Assembly (NCBI RefSeq): GCF_030464345.1
Contig: NZ_VCYH01000009.1
Coordinates: forward strand, 55,170-119,169
Origin: Methanoculleus frigidifontis
Lineage (GTDB): Archaea; Halobacteriota; Methanomicrobia; Methanomicrobiales; Methanoculleaceae
DNA length: 64,000 nucleotides
Direction of reading: 5' to 3'
Shown here: piece by piece, positions 44,317 through 53,292 of the stretch
Numbering within the stretch: the stretch's first letter is position 1
How the letters are laid out: each line of letters opens with the position of its first letter
The notes under the pieces: generated by a model
What the model saw: the letters and a program-made list of their open reading frames with translations, nothing else
What the model was told of the DNA's origin: nothing
Database searches by the model: none
Made by a program: the position numbers and the translations under genes

Positions 44317-44894
44317 CTGCCGGCCGCGTCACGCCCGAGCGAGAACGCCCGTTCGTTGATGGCGACGGTCTTTGGCGGCACGCAGGCTCTGACCGCCGCA
44401 AGGAGGGTCTCCGCGGCAAGGGGCATGAACCGTGATGCGCCGCCGAGCATGACGATGTTCTGCGAGAGCGGGCTTCCGGCCTCGCTTGCGATTACCGCGG
44501 CGTCGATGCAGGTGAGATCGAGGTCGCCGAGCGCCGCGAGGATCTCCGCCTCGTCCGGCACTGTCTGTTTCTGCATGTAGACCGAGGTCGGGGTGACGAA
44601 CCGCCGGTTCGTCACCAGCCGTCCGCCCTCCGGCAGGTAGTGGCGGTAGCGGAGCGCCTCGAGAAGGTCGAAGGCGATCAGCAGATCGGCGCATCCGGGC
44701 GCGATCAGCGAGCCGTATCTGCCGTCTATCCGGACGTGGCTCTCGACCGAGCCGCCGCGCTGAGCCATGCCGTGGGTCTCGGCGCTCCTGACCGGCCGGC
44801 CCTCGCGGATGCATGCCTCGCCGAGGACGTTGGATGCGAGCACCGTGCCCTGGCCGCCGATCCCGACGATCAGAATATCAAACGATCCGTTCAT
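44310..44894 (-). CDS. iorB: indolepyruvate ferredoxin oxidoreductase beta subunit
   Basis: A 194-residue gamma-type oxidoreductase domain. The motif DILIVGIGGQGTVLASNVLG and RSAETHGMAQRGGSVESHVR are characteristic of IorB. With IorA it oxidises aryl pyruvates to aryl-acetyl-CoA, or runs in reverse for aromatic amino-acid assimilation. The ATG at 44894 directly abuts the iorA stop. Confidence 0.93.
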   Translation of the reverse strand: MNGSFDILIVGIGGQGTVLASNVLGEACIREGRPVRSAETHGMAQRGGSVESHVRIDGRYGSLIAPGCADLLIAFDLLEALRYRHYLPEGGRLVTNRRFVTPTSVYMQKQTVPDEAEILAALGDLDLTCIDAAVIASEAGSPLSQNIVMLGGASRFMPLAAETLLAAVRACVPPKTVAINERAFSLGRDAAGRC

Positions 44895-46661
44895 CTATCT
44901 CCCCTCCCGGTGAATCGCCCCTGACGGGCATATGTCGGCGCAGACCCCGCAGCCTGCGCAGAGGTCGGTCACCCATGCTTTCTCGTCCGCAAAAGCAATC
45001 GCCGGACAGCCGAACGAGCGGCAGACCCCGCAGCCGGTGCAGCGCTCCGGGTCGACGGCGTAGGGTTTCCGTTTGATCCCGGCTCGCCGTGCCGTGATGA
45101 CGCAGGGCTGCTTGGCGATGATCACCCTGACGCCGTCCTTCTCCTTCGCCTGCCGGAAGGTGGCGAGGAGCAGGGGGAGGTCGTAAGGGTCGACCGTCTC
45201 GACGAACGAAACCCCGCAGGCCCGGCAGATGGCGTCGAGCGAGATCGGCGTGCTCTCGGTGCCCATGGCCGTGATGCCGGTGTTGGGGTTCGGTTGGTGG
45301 CCGGTCATGGCGGTGATCCGGTTGTCCAGGATCACGACGGTCATATTCGCGCCGTTGTAGACCGCGCTCAGGAGGCCGGGTATCCCGGTGTGGAGGAACG
45401 TCGAGTCGCCGATGGTGCAGACAACGTCCCGCTCCTCGCCGGACTGCTTGATCCCGCTCCCGACCGTGATCGACGCGCCCATGCAGATCGTCGTGTCGAC
45501 CCCGCCGAGCTGGAGGCCGAGGGTGTAGCAGCCGATGTCGCTTGGGAAGATCCCGTCCTTGAAGACCTTCCGCATCGCGTAGAAGGTGGATCGGTGCGAG
45601 CAGCCGGCACAGAGGATCGGCGGCCGGGGTGCGACGGCTGCCGGGGCTCGCTGCGCCGGAAACGACTGCGTCGGGGAGAACCCTGCCGTCGCCATTGCGG
45701 CGGCGACGGCGGCGGGGGAGAGCTCGCCCTCGTACGGGACGGTGCCGGTCATCTTGCCGAAGACCTCGGTCGTGGTGGCGACCTGCCTGACCGCCTCCTC
45801 CACGACCGGTGCGAGCTCCTCGACGACGAGGATGCGCGTGTGCGCGTCGACGAATGTCCGGAGCCAGTCCTCGTCGATCGGGTAGGCCCCGATCTTCGCG
45901 AACGAGACATCCGCGCCGATGACCTCCTGCACGTAGGAGGCGGCCACACCGCTCGCAATGATAGCGGTCTTCCCCCGCACCTCGGCGGTGTTGTACCCGA
46001 GCTCGACGAGGCGTTTTTTGATCGCGGGCTGCTTCTCGTTCAGCAGCCTGTGCAGCACGCGGGTGTGCGCCGGGATCACGACGTACTGCTTCGGGTCGCG
46101 GCAAAACTCCCCGACCCGGTGCTCGTCGCCGACCGTGCCGAGGTCGACGTCGCTCTTTGAGTGGCAGATGCGCGTCGTCGGCCGGAAGATGACGGGGAGG
46201 CCGAACTCCTCGGAGAGGGAGAAGGCGTCCCGGATCATGTCGTGGGCCTCCTGGACCGATGCGGGGTCGAGGCAGGGAACCCGCGCGAACTGCGCGTAGC
46301 AGCGGGAGTCCTGCTCGTTCTGGGAACTGTGCGCGAAGGGGTCATCGGCGGAGAGGACGACGAATCCGCCCGTAACGCCGGTATAAGCGCTCGTCATCAG
46401 GGGATCCGCCGCGACGTTCAGGCCGACATGCTTCGTCGTGAAGAGTGCGCGGACACCGCACCATGCCGCCGCGAGCGCGTTCTCGTATGCGACCTTCTCG
46501 TTCGTGGCCCACTCTACGTAGAACCCGCGCTTCTCCTGGGACCTCAGAATGTCGATCACTTCAGAGGACGGCGTTCCCGGATAGCCGCTTGCAAAATCGA
46601 TATTCGCCTCGAGACACGCGTGCGCGACGGCCTCGTTGCCGAGTAGGTATTGCATTGCCAT
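44895..46661 (-). CDS. iorA: indolepyruvate ferredoxin oxidoreductase alpha subunit
   Basis: A protein of about 588 residues. The N-terminal domain has YLLGNEAVAHACLEANIDFA and SGYPGTPSSEVIDIL. The thiamine-diphosphate domain has LCAGCSHRSTFYAMRKVF and GDSTFLHTGIPGLLSAVYNG. Two 4Fe-4S ferredoxin-like clusters (CTGCGVCRSFGCP and CAGCGVCADICP) form the C-terminus. The ATG at 46661 follows GGAG; 46655 has better spacing and 46688 is also possible. It leads the four-gene operon and its promoter lies in the short gap shared with tRNA-Ile. Confidence 0.93.
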   Translation of the reverse strand: MAMQYLLGNEAVAHACLEANIDFASGYPGTPSSEVIDILRSQEKRGFYVEWATNEKVAYENALAAAWCGVRALFTTKHVGLNVAADPLMTSAYTGVTGGFVVLSADDPFAHSSQNEQDSRCYAQFARVPCLDPASVQEAHDMIRDAFSLSEEFGLPVIFRPTTRICHSKSDVDLGTVGDEHRVGEFCRDPKQYVVIPAHTRVLHRLLNEKQPAIKKRLVELGYNTAEVRGKTAIIASGVAASYVQEVIGADVSFAKIGAYPIDEDWLRTFVDAHTRILVVEELAPVVEEAVRQVATTTEVFGKMTGTVPYEGELSPAAVAAAMATAGFSPTQSFPAQRAPAAVAPRPPILCAGCSHRSTFYAMRKVFKDGIFPSDIGCYTLGLQLGGVDTTICMGASITVGSGIKQSGEERDVVCTIGDSTFLHTGIPGLLSAVYNGANMTVVILDNRITAMTGHQPNPNTGITAMGTESTPISLDAICRACGVSFVETVDPYDLPLLLATFRQAKEKDGVRVIIAKQPCVITARRAGIKRKPYAVDPERCTGCGVCRSFGCPAIAFADEKAWVTDLCAGCGVCADICPSGAIHREGR

Positions 46662-46724
46662 ATTCTCCAAAAGGTGTACTTCAATCATGGGCTTTTAAGA
46701 TACTGATTGGGATCGATTCAAAAA

Positions 46725-46733
46725 CCTTAATAT
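46725..46733 (+). promoter_or_regulatory. TATA-like box between iorA and tRNA-Ile
   Basis: CCTTAATAT is 34 bases before the tRNA, the right distance for a short tRNA leader. Its near-symmetric A/T core could also serve iorA on the other strand. Confidence 0.4.
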
Positions 46734-46766
46734 CGACGACGAGAGAAGTTGTAGGGTAGTCCCACA

Positions 46767-46839
46767 GGGCCCGTAGCATAGCTGGTGGTGCACCCGGCTG
46801 ATAACCGGGAGGTCGTGCGTTCGAATCGCATCGGGCCCA
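46767..46839 (+). tRNA. tRNA-Ile (anticodon GAU)
   Basis: The acceptor arm GGGCCCG (46767-46773) pairs with CGGGCCC (46832-46838), with discriminator A at 46839. The anticodon stem CCCGG/CCGGG encloses the loop CTGATAA, with GAT at 46800-46802. The T arm is GTGCG-TTCGAAT-CGCAT, holding the invariant TTCGAAT. CCA is not encoded. The D arm is AGCTGGTGGTGC-like. No intron. Confidence 0.95.
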
Positions 46840-47250
46840 TTCTTCCTTTTGTGGTTTCACTCCGGCAGCATACCTGCCGTACGTTTGTTCTGCCGCGTCC
46901 CGCGCCCGGGAAGGAGATATGCATGCGTCATGTCCTGCGATCGCCTGCGCGCATCCTTCACGAAAACCCGGGCACGGCCTCCCTCTCGCCGGCGGCGCTT
47001 CCGGGGAGTCCGCCCGGCGGTGCGCGGCAGCCTTCTGCATATATGAGGCCGCCTCCGGAAATGTCCCGGACGACACTGAAACCATTTCGGATGCATCCGA
47101 TCGAGTCTGCGTTCCCGGTTTTGGGGGTAAGCACGTCCCGAAATTGTCTGGTGTGAAAAAATCATTCAGGATCGAAGCACTTCTGGCGTTTCAACCCGCC
47201 GAGGAGAGGTTCGTCAGAGGCGGATTTGTGAGCCCGAATCCTTCCGGGGG
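46840..47250. other. intergenic stretch between tRNA-Ile and repeat copy F
   Basis: No supported gene. Open frames overlap on both strands and have shadow composition. No hairpin or repeat beyond the start of copy F was seen. Confidence 0.4.
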
Positions 47251-47676
47251 TATCGCGTGGGGGAAGGGTGCGGGAGGGGGCCAGCCCCCTTCTGCCAGAG
47301 AATATTGGGATAACCTCGCTACCCGTTGGGTGCACCGAAATTCCTGGTGCTATCGGCGGGGTTTGGGCACGTGATGAGGTCCCATCTCTTGCTCCGGATG
47401 ACCGCAATCCGGGGTATTCGGGGGCATGGTTTTCCCCTGGGTATCGCCATGACTGCCCCCGCCCCCTTGAGGGGCAGGGGAGGAGGCCGGAGGCCGGGTG
47501 GGGTGGGGCTGATGATATCAGTGGAACTTCGCGGGAGACAGGGGAGGGGAAAAGCCATGCCCGGCACCAGCCCGGTCAGGGGAAGAACGCGGTATACGCG
47601 CAAATCCCCGTATCTCAGGGTAGCGCTCATGGGGGCTCGCCCCCTCCTGCCAGAGATGCGCGCAGATCTCGCGATA
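47251..47676 (+). repeat. dispersed intergenic repeat, copy F (MITE-like)
   Basis: The outer ends are TATCGC (47251) and GCGATA (47671-47676), an exact inverse pair. The left arm contains the hairpin GGGGGCCAGCCCCC and then TTCTGCCAGAG and ATTGGGATAACCTC, the inverse of the start of the nested insert in copy E, before joining the core at CTACCCGTTGGGTGCACC. The core is long-variant but lacks the GGCGATAGCCGCC part. The right arm is GGTAGCGCTCATGGGGGC, CGCCCCCTCCTGCC. Confidence 0.85.
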
Positions 47677-47726
47677 CCGGATCTGCAGATCGCAAAAAAA
47701 GGGAACAGCCGAATACGCTGCCGGCC

Positions 47727-49004
47727 TTAGAGCGTCTCGGCGCCGCCCATATACGGCCGCAGTGCCTCGGGGACGACGACCGAACCGTCTTCCTGCTGGT
47801 AATTCTCGAGGATCGCGCGGAGGGCGCGCGAAGTTGCCACGGCGGTGCTGTTGAGCGTGTGGACGTAGCGCTTCGTCTCAAACTCGTGGGGGTCGCGGAC
47901 CTTGATGTTCAGCCGGACCGACTGGTATGCCGTGCAGTTCGAGCATGAAACCACCTCGCGGTAGGACTCCTCGCGGGGCATCCAGACCTCGATATCGTAC
48001 TTCTTCGCGGCGACGGTGCCGATGTCGCCGGTGCAGATCGAGACGACGCGGTAGGGCAGACCGAGCGTGCGGAAGAGATCCTCGGCGTTCGCCAGGAGTT
48101 CCTCGTGCAGCGGCCACGAGTCCTCGGGCCTGCAGAAGACGAACTGCTCGATCTTGTGGAACTGGTGCACCCGGAAGAGCCCCTTCGAGTCGAGGCCGTG
48201 CGCACCGATCTCGCGCCGGAAGCACGGGCTGATCCCTGCCATCTTCAGGGGGAGATCCTTCTCCTCGAAGATCTCACCCAGGTACATCGCTGCCATCGGG
48301 TGCTCGCTGGTGGCGATCAGAAACTCGTCTTCGCCGTCGATCTTGTACATGACGTTCTCGAAGTCGGCGAGATCGGTCACGCCCTCGTATGCCGCCCGGT
48401 TCATCATGTACGGGGGTATCACCGGGATATAGCCGCGGCCCGTGAGGATGTCGAGCGCGAGGCGCTGGATGGCCATATCCATCAGGGCAAGCCTGCCTTT
48501 CAGGATGTAGAACCCTGCCCCGGAGATCTTCGCGGCCCGCTCGAAGTCGGCCCACCCCTGCTCGGCGGCGAGCGTGCCGTGGTTCTTCAGGGGAAACGCC
48601 GGCACGATCGGCTCGCCGTGGGTTCGGATCGTGACGTTCCCGGACTCGTCCTTGCCTGCAGGGACGCTCTCGTGCAGGATGTTCGGGATGCGCATCCGGT
48701 AGTAGGTGATCGTCTCCGCAATGGTGGCGAGCTCCGCCTCGCCCTCTTTGATCTGCCCCGGGAGATCAGCGGCCTCGCGCAGCAGGGTGGACGGGTCGGC
48801 GCCCGCTTTGCGCGCCTCCGCGATCTCCCTGCCGATGACGTTGCGCCGGTTCCGCATCCGGTTTATCTCGGTCTGCAGTTCGCGGCTCCGTATATCCTTC
48901 TGCAGCAGATCGTCGATCCATGCCAGTTTTTCCAGGTCTCCTCTCCGCATGAGGTCTGCCCTGACAATCTCGGGGTGCGTGCGGATGAACTTCAGCTCAA
49001 GCAT
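47727..49004 (-). CDS. serS: seryl-tRNA synthetase, canonical type
   Basis: A 425-residue class II synthetase of the common form, not the rare methanogen type. The long N-terminal coiled-coil arm (LQTEINRMRNRRNVIGREIA) is present. The catalytic motifs are YKIDGEDEFLIATSEHPM, PCFRREIGAHGLDSKGLFRV (motif 2) and the late LNSTAVATSRALRAILENYQ (motif 3). The ATG at 49004 (MLELKF) aligns with family starts; the 9-residue upstream extension is shadow-like. Confidence 0.95.
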   Translation of the reverse strand: MLELKFIRTHPEIVRADLMRRGDLEKLAWIDDLLQKDIRSRELQTEINRMRNRRNVIGREIAEARKAGADPSTLLREAADLPGQIKEGEAELATIAETITYYRMRIPNILHESVPAGKDESGNVTIRTHGEPIVPAFPLKNHGTLAAEQGWADFERAAKISGAGFYILKGRLALMDMAIQRLALDILTGRGYIPVIPPYMMNRAAYEGVTDLADFENVMYKIDGEDEFLIATSEHPMAAMYLGEIFEEKDLPLKMAGISPCFRREIGAHGLDSKGLFRVHQFHKIEQFVFCRPEDSWPLHEELLANAEDLFRTLGLPYRVVSICTGDIGTVAAKKYDIEVWMPREESYREVVSCSNCTAYQSVRLNIKVRDPHEFETKRYVHTLNSTAVATSRALRAILENYQQEDGSVVVPEALRPYMGGAETL

Positions 49005-49090
49005 ATCTCTGCCATTCTGTATGTATGGCATCGCGGATAAACGGACGTGTTGCAGGTATGCGGCAGGGGAGACGCGTCGGGACTCGAACG

Positions 49091-49098
49091 GTTATATC
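49091..49098 (+). promoter_or_regulatory. TATA box of the gene at 49121
   Basis: GTTATATC is 23-30 bases before the ATG at 49121, placing the transcript start at the start codon (leaderless). Confidence 0.45.
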
Positions 49099-49120
49099 TC
49101 CGGCAGTCACATCATTGTAT

Positions 49121-49576
49121 ATGGACAAATCTCAGAAAGCGATCCTGGTCATCGGGGTCCTTGCCGTTCTGGGGCTGCTCTTCATCAACATCTTCTATGC
49201 ACTGATCGCCCTCGTTGTCGTCCTTGCGCTCCTGATGAGCCTGCGGATCATGGGCGATAGCGCCGATTATCCGGACGTCGTCGCCGCGCTGAACGAAGAT
49301 GCAAAAGGGGTGACGGTGAAGAACCGCGGGACCGGCGAGGCGAAAAATATCCGTGTCGCCATCGTGCCGCTCAACATCGAGTTTGCTCTCCCGTCGCTGA
49401 AGGCGGACGAGGAGTCGGCGTATGCCTTCTCCACGATGATCGAGGAGGCAAAAGCGGTCGTCACCTACGAGGACGACCAGGGCAGGCACTATTCGAGATC
49501 ATACCCGCTCTCCGCGCTGGGCGGCGGAGAGGAGGATCTGCTCAAGCCGGCGTTTCCCATATTCGGGTGGAAGTAG
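49121..49576 (+). CDS. small membrane-anchored hypothetical protein
   Basis: A 151-residue protein. Two adjoining hydrophobic segments (AILVIGVLAVLGLLFINIFY and ALIALVVVLALLMSLRI) are followed by a soluble beta-sandwich-like domain of about 100 residues (VTVKNRGTGEAKNIRVAIVP, AKAVVTYEDDQGRHYSRSYP). The fold resembles an Ig-like extracellular domain. No family is recognised. It is divergent from serS. Confidence 0.7.
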   Translation: MDKSQKAILVIGVLAVLGLLFINIFYALIALVVVLALLMSLRIMGDSADYPDVVAALNEDAKGVTVKNRGTGEAKNIRVAIVPLNIEFALPSLKADEESAYAFSTMIEEAKAVVTYEDDQGRHYSRSYPLSALGGGEEDLLKPAFPIFGWK

Positions 49577-49716
49577 TACCGGAGATGTCCGGAGGGTTTC
49601 CGGGGAGACCTTCATGCCGACGGGGATCGTGCCTGGCCGATCATACCTGCTAGGGAGATACCCTCCATAGGTCCGCTCATCTCCGGAAGCGACGAGTGAC
49701 ACAGCCCGTATCCGGC

Positions 49717-50103
49717 TATCGCATCGGGGGAGGGGATGCCCCCCATATACGCTACCGTACCCTCTGGGTGCACCGAAATTCCTGGTGCTATCGGCGGGGT
49801 CCAGGCACGTGATGCGGTGCCATCTCTTGCTCCGGATGACTGCAATCCGGGGTATTCGGGGGCACGGCGCTCCCCTGTCTCCCGCCATGACTGCCCCCGC
49901 CCCCTTGAGGGGCAGGGTTGATGAGATCCTGGGGATCTTCGCGGGAGACAGGGGAGGGGAAAACCCCTCCCCGTCGGCCACGCCACGGTCCACGGCATGG
50001 GGAGACGCCCGGGACAAGCCCGGTCAGGGGAAGAACGCGGTATACGCGCAAATCCCCGTATCTCAGGGTAGTGCTCATGGGTGCCGGCCCCTCCGCCGGA
50101 GCA
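49717..50103 (+). repeat. dispersed intergenic repeat, copy G (MITE-like)
   Basis: Left arm TATCGCATCGGGGGAGGGG, ATGCCCCCCATATACGCTACC. Core of the short variant (no GAGGAGGCCGGAGG). Right arm GGTAGTGCTCATGGGTGCC, CCCTCCGCCGG. At one point CTGTCTCCCGCCATGAC replaces the usual GGTATCGCCATGAC. Lies between convergent genes; the flanking 49577-49716 and 50104-50155 hold no recognised feature. Confidence 0.85.
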
Positions 50104-50155
50104 TGGTTGAAAAATATCGGTGGATATCTCCCCTCGCCGTTAAAGATCCGCCTTC

Positions 50156-50683
50156 TCACTCCGCTGCGATATACTCGAGCGTTTTTGCGAGGGCGTCGAG
50201 AAGCTCCCGCTCATTCTGCAGGCACTCCCGCATCGCCCGGTAGAGCATGAAGAGGATCTCGCTGCTGTAGAGGTCGAGGGCGGCATCCGGCGCCAGTTTT
50301 TCACGGTATGAATCGACCCGGATCTCGGTTGAGCTGTACATCAGCTCGAAGAGCGACCCGTCTTCGGAAAGAACACAGACCTGTGTATCGACCCGTTTCG
50401 TCATATCGTCGGGCCGGTACGGCATCGGCTCGGTCTTCCCGAGGAGGATCATCTTCTCCGGGTAGTACTCGGGATCGTAGAGCTCCTTGTTGCTGTCGAT
50501 GCGCGCCCGGTTGAGCATGGAGAGGCCGATCTGCGGCACAAGCGGCGCAGCCTCTGCAGCCATCCGGGTGAGAAGGGCCGCCTTCTGCTCCCGGACTTCC
50601 CCTGCGAGCTTCTCCTTTTCGTCTGCCGTCTCCCGGATCGCCTCGACGAGCCGTGTATATCCCTGCTCAATAACGTCGTCCAT
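50156..50683 (-). CDS. conserved hypothetical protein
   Basis: A 175-residue protein of unrecognised family. It has a helical, likely coiled-coil, N-terminus (LVEAIRETADEKEKLAGEVR), a central alpha/beta part (YYPEKMILLGKTEPMPYRPD, VCVLSEDGSLFELMYSSTE) and a helical C-terminus (LFMLYRAMRECLQNERELL). The ATG at 50683 follows GGAGAGAT. It precedes the znuB stop side by about 70 bases on the same strand. Confidence 0.7.
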   Translation of the reverse strand: MDDVIEQGYTRLVEAIRETADEKEKLAGEVREQKAALLTRMAAEAAPLVPQIGLSMLNRARIDSNKELYDPEYYPEKMILLGKTEPMPYRPDDMTKRVDTQVCVLSEDGSLFELMYSSTEIRVDSYREKLAPDAALDLYSSEILFMLYRAMRECLQNERELLDALAKTLEYIAAE

Positions 50684-50754
50684 CGGGTAATCTCTCCTGT
50701 ATGCTGTGTCGTGAGAATAATGTCTATGCCGCCTTCTCGCATAAACGTGCCGGA

Positions 50755-51561
50755 TCAGCGCTCTTTCCAGAGTCTCGCGCCGACGGCGGCGGCATACCCC
50801 GCCGCGCTGACGAGAATGATCGTCGCACCCGACGGCACGTCGAGAGCGTAGGAGAGCCATATGCCGGTGGTCGTGTAGGCGGTCCCGAGCAGGACGGCGA
50901 GCCCCATCATCGGCCGGAGCCGTGCGGTGAGCTCGGCGCTGGCGGCGGCCGGCAGGGTGAGGAGGGCGATGACCAGGATGATCCCGACGACGCGGATGAG
51001 CAGCACCACCGTGAGCGCGATGAGGGCGAGGAGGAGCAGATACAGGCTCCGCACCGGGAGGTTCATGATGGTCGCATACTCCTCGTCGAAGGTCACGGCA
51101 AAGAGCTCGTTGTAGAGCAGCAGAACGAGTCCGACCGTGACGGCGGCGAGGAGCCCCATCAGCCAGAGATCGCTCGCGGGAACGAGGAGGATGTTGCCGA
51201 AGAGATAACTGAAGAGGTCGGGGGCGAACCCGGGCGTGAGGTAGACGAAGAGGATCCCGAGCGCCATCCCGACCGCCCAGACCGCACCGATGAGGGTGTC
51301 CATGCGCTGCCGTGCGGTGAGCCGCACCGTGCCCATCCCGAGCGCTGCGGCGAGGGTGAAGCCGATCGCCCCGAGGATCGGGTCGATGCCGAGATAGTAC
51401 CCAAGGCCGATCCCGCCGAAGGAGGCATGCGCAATCCCGCCGGAGATGAAGACCATCCGTTTGACGACGACGTATGTCCCGATGATCCCGCAGGCGATGC
51501 TGGCAAGCACCCCTGCAACCAGGGCGTTCTGGAAGAATGCATATCCGAGCATCTCAAGCAC
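50755..51561 (-). CDS. znuB: ABC-3 family metal transporter permease
   Basis: A 268-residue protein with about eight or nine membrane helices. GTYVVVKRMVFISGGIAHAS FGGIGLGYYL is the signature of ZnuB/TroC/MntB permeases, and LIRVVGIILVIALLTLPAAA is also conserved. It carries zinc or manganese across the membrane with the ATPase and binding protein encoded upstream. Start overlaps the znuC stop by 8 bases. Confidence 0.92.
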   Translation of the reverse strand: MLEMLGYAFFQNALVAGVLASIACGIIGTYVVVKRMVFISGGIAHASFGGIGLGYYLGIDPILGAIGFTLAAALGMGTVRLTARQRMDTLIGAVWAVGMALGILFVYLTPGFAPDLFSYLFGNILLVPASDLWLMGLLAAVTVGLVLLLYNELFAVTFDEEYATIMNLPVRSLYLLLLALIALTVVLLIRVVGIILVIALLTLPAAASAELTARLRPMMGLAVLLGTAYTTTGIWLSYALDVPSGATIILVSAAGYAAAVGARLWKER

Positions 51562-52333
51562 GCGGCTCCTCCTCCTCGTCGTGCCGCTTCAGGACGCGGT
51601 GGGGCACGCCGTGGGCGATGAGGTCGACCGGGCAGTGGTACGCAGCTGTCAGCATATCCTCGGTGATCTCGGCGGTGTCGTGGGTGTAGATCCGTCGGTT
51701 GAGGCAGGCGATCTTCGTGACGCGCGCCGAGATCGCCCCAATGTCGTGGGTGACGAGGACGATCGCCATCTCTGAGCGGAGATGCTCCAGGATCTCGAAG
51801 AAGTGTTTCTCGGTCGGTGCATCGACGTAGACGGTCGGCTCGTCCAGCAGGAGCACCCGGGGCTCCCCGGCGAGCGCCCGTGCGATGATCGCCCGCTGCT
51901 GCTGGCCGCCGGAGAGCGCCCGCAGTTCCCGGTCGGCGAGGCTCTCGATCTCCATCTTCTCCAGCGCCCGGAGGGCATGATCGTAGTCGTCGTCGCCGTA
52001 GCGCCGGAGCGGCCGGGTGATATGGCCGAGCCGTCCTGAGAGCACCATCTCCATCACCGTCACGGGGTACGAGAAATCGAACGTCCGGAACTGCGGGACG
52101 TAGCCGAGGAGGCTGCGGTTTTCCCGTGGAGGAGCGCCGAAGATCCTGACGCTCCCTCGCCGGGGATGCACGAGTCCCAGAATTGCCCGGAGAAGCGTTG
52201 TCTTGCCGCTGCCGTTCGGGCCGATGATGGCGAAGAAGTCATGCGGGCAGACGGTGAGGGTGACATCTTCGAGGATCGACTTTCCGCCGATGCTGACCGA
52301 GAGGTCCCGGCACGCGATGGCGGGCTCGGTCAT
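51554..52333 (-). CDS. znuC: ABC transporter ATPase, zinc/manganese type
   Basis: A 259-residue ATPase. Walker A IIGPNGSGKTTLLRAILGL, Q loop (YVPQFRTFDFSYPVTVMEMV), signature LRALSGGQQQRAIIARAL, Walker B RVLLLDEPTVYVD and the H loop VTHDI are all complete. It couples to ZnuB. The start overlaps the znuA stop by 1 base. Confidence 0.93.
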   Translation of the reverse strand: MTEPAIACRDLSVSIGGKSILEDVTLTVCPHDFFAIIGPNGSGKTTLLRAILGLVHPRRGSVRIFGAPPRENRSLLGYVPQFRTFDFSYPVTVMEMVLSGRLGHITRPLRRYGDDDYDHALRALEKMEIESLADRELRALSGGQQQRAIIARALAGEPRVLLLDEPTVYVDAPTEKHFFEILEHLRSEMAIVLVTHDIGAISARVTKIACLNRRIYTHDTAEITEDMLTAAYHCPVDLIAHGVPHRVLKRHDEEEEPRA

Positions 52334-53223
52334 CAGGACCCGCTCCTGGCGAACGCCGCGGCAACACGCTGCATATTCTCGATATAGTCCCGTTCGAGGG
52401 GGCTCACCAGCACGACCTCACCTCCGACTTCGTCCGCGATCGCCTCGGCGCTTCGCGTCGAGAACTCAGGCTCCGCAAAGATAACGGTGATCTTCTTCTC
52501 CTTGGCTTCCTGGATGAGGTGCTGGATGCCCTGCGGCGTCGGCTCCTTCCCTTCCTCTTCGATGGCTATCTGCGTGAGGTTGTAATCGCGTGCAAAGTAG
52601 GCCCACGCAGGGTGATAGACCAGGATCTGCCGGTTCTGCATCCCTGCGACGGCCGCGCCGATCTCCCGGTCGAGGGCGTTCAGGTTCTCCGCATAGGCGG
52701 CGGCGTTCTGCCGGTAATAGTCGCAGTACTCCGGATCGACGCTGCAGAGTCCGGCGCAGATGTTCCCGACCATGACTTCCGCGTTCCGGGGCGACGTCCA
52801 GATATGCGGGTCGGCACCCTCGCCCTCTCCGCCTGCGATGAGTTCCACTCCCTCGGAGCAGTCGACGATCTGCATCCCGGGATTCAGCCCGGATATCTCC
52901 TCCATCCATGCCCGCTCGAAGTCGATGCCGGAGCCGACCTTGGCATACAGCGCTGCACGGCTCACCTCCGCGAGCTGACCCGGTGTCGGCTCGTAGGTGT
53001 GCGGGCTCGCTCCCGGCGGCACCATCACCACGACGCGGACCCGGTCGCCTCCCACCGCCTCAGCAAACTCGGCCTGGGGCGGGATGGTGACGGCGACGGT
53101 GATCGTGTCCGCATCCGGTGCAGCCCGATCCGCAGTGATGCAGCCCGCTGCGGTGGCGAGGAGGACAGCCAGGAGCATGGCCGGAAGTGTCAGACAGATT
53201 GCCCCTTGTATCCTGCTCTTCAC
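52333..53223 (-). CDS. znuA: metal ABC transporter substrate-binding lipoprotein
   Basis: A 296-residue cluster A-I protein. Signal peptide with lipobox (LLATAAGC, C28). Three likely metal-binding histidines are visible: H75 (GASPHTYEPTP), H140 (DPHIW) and H204 (YHPAWAYF). This matches the zinc-type His3 pattern. The usual fourth ligand, an aspartate in a DPLG motif, is replaced here by S274 (VSPLERDYIENM). The GTG at 53223 is chosen because GGAGG lies 8 bases upstream. Confidence 0.88.
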   Translation of the reverse strand: MKSRIQGAICLTLPAMLLAVLLATAAGCITADRAAPDADTITVAVTIPPQAEFAEAVGGDRVRVVVMVPPGASPHTYEPTPGQLAEVSRAALYAKVGSGIDFERAWMEEISGLNPGMQIVDCSEGVELIAGGEGEGADPHIWTSPRNAEVMVGNICAGLCSVDPEYCDYYRQNAAAYAENLNALDREIGAAVAGMQNRQILVYHPAWAYFARDYNLTQIAIEEEGKEPTPQGIQHLIQEAKEKKITVIFAEPEFSTRSAEAIADEVGGEVVLVSPLERDYIENMQRVAAAFARSGS

Positions 53224-53242
53224 GGTGGTTCCCTCCTGCAAA

Positions 53243-53259
53243 TTTGGTATGGTGCCAAA
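53243..53259 (-). promoter_or_regulatory. candidate operator of the znuABC operon
   Basis: A 17-base interrupted palindrome, TTTGG-TATGGTG-CCAAA, lies 20 bases before the znuA GTG. A weak TATA-like GTTAAG is about 25 bases farther upstream (around 53280), so the site would overlap the transcript start. Its position and shape fit binding by the adjacent DtxR-family protein. Confidence 0.5.
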
Positions 53260-53292
53260 CTCCTGTGCGTCCCACGGCTTAACTGTTGCGGC

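Noticed and set aside
47326..47730. Small open frames conserved inside several repeat copies (LSAGSRH-MR-HLLLRMTAIRGIRGHG).
   Set aside because: Differences among copies fall at all three codon positions and change residues freely (for example TCC/TTC, TTG/GTG, AGG/CGG), some copies are interrupted, and there is no ribosome-binding site. They look like by-products of conserved DNA.
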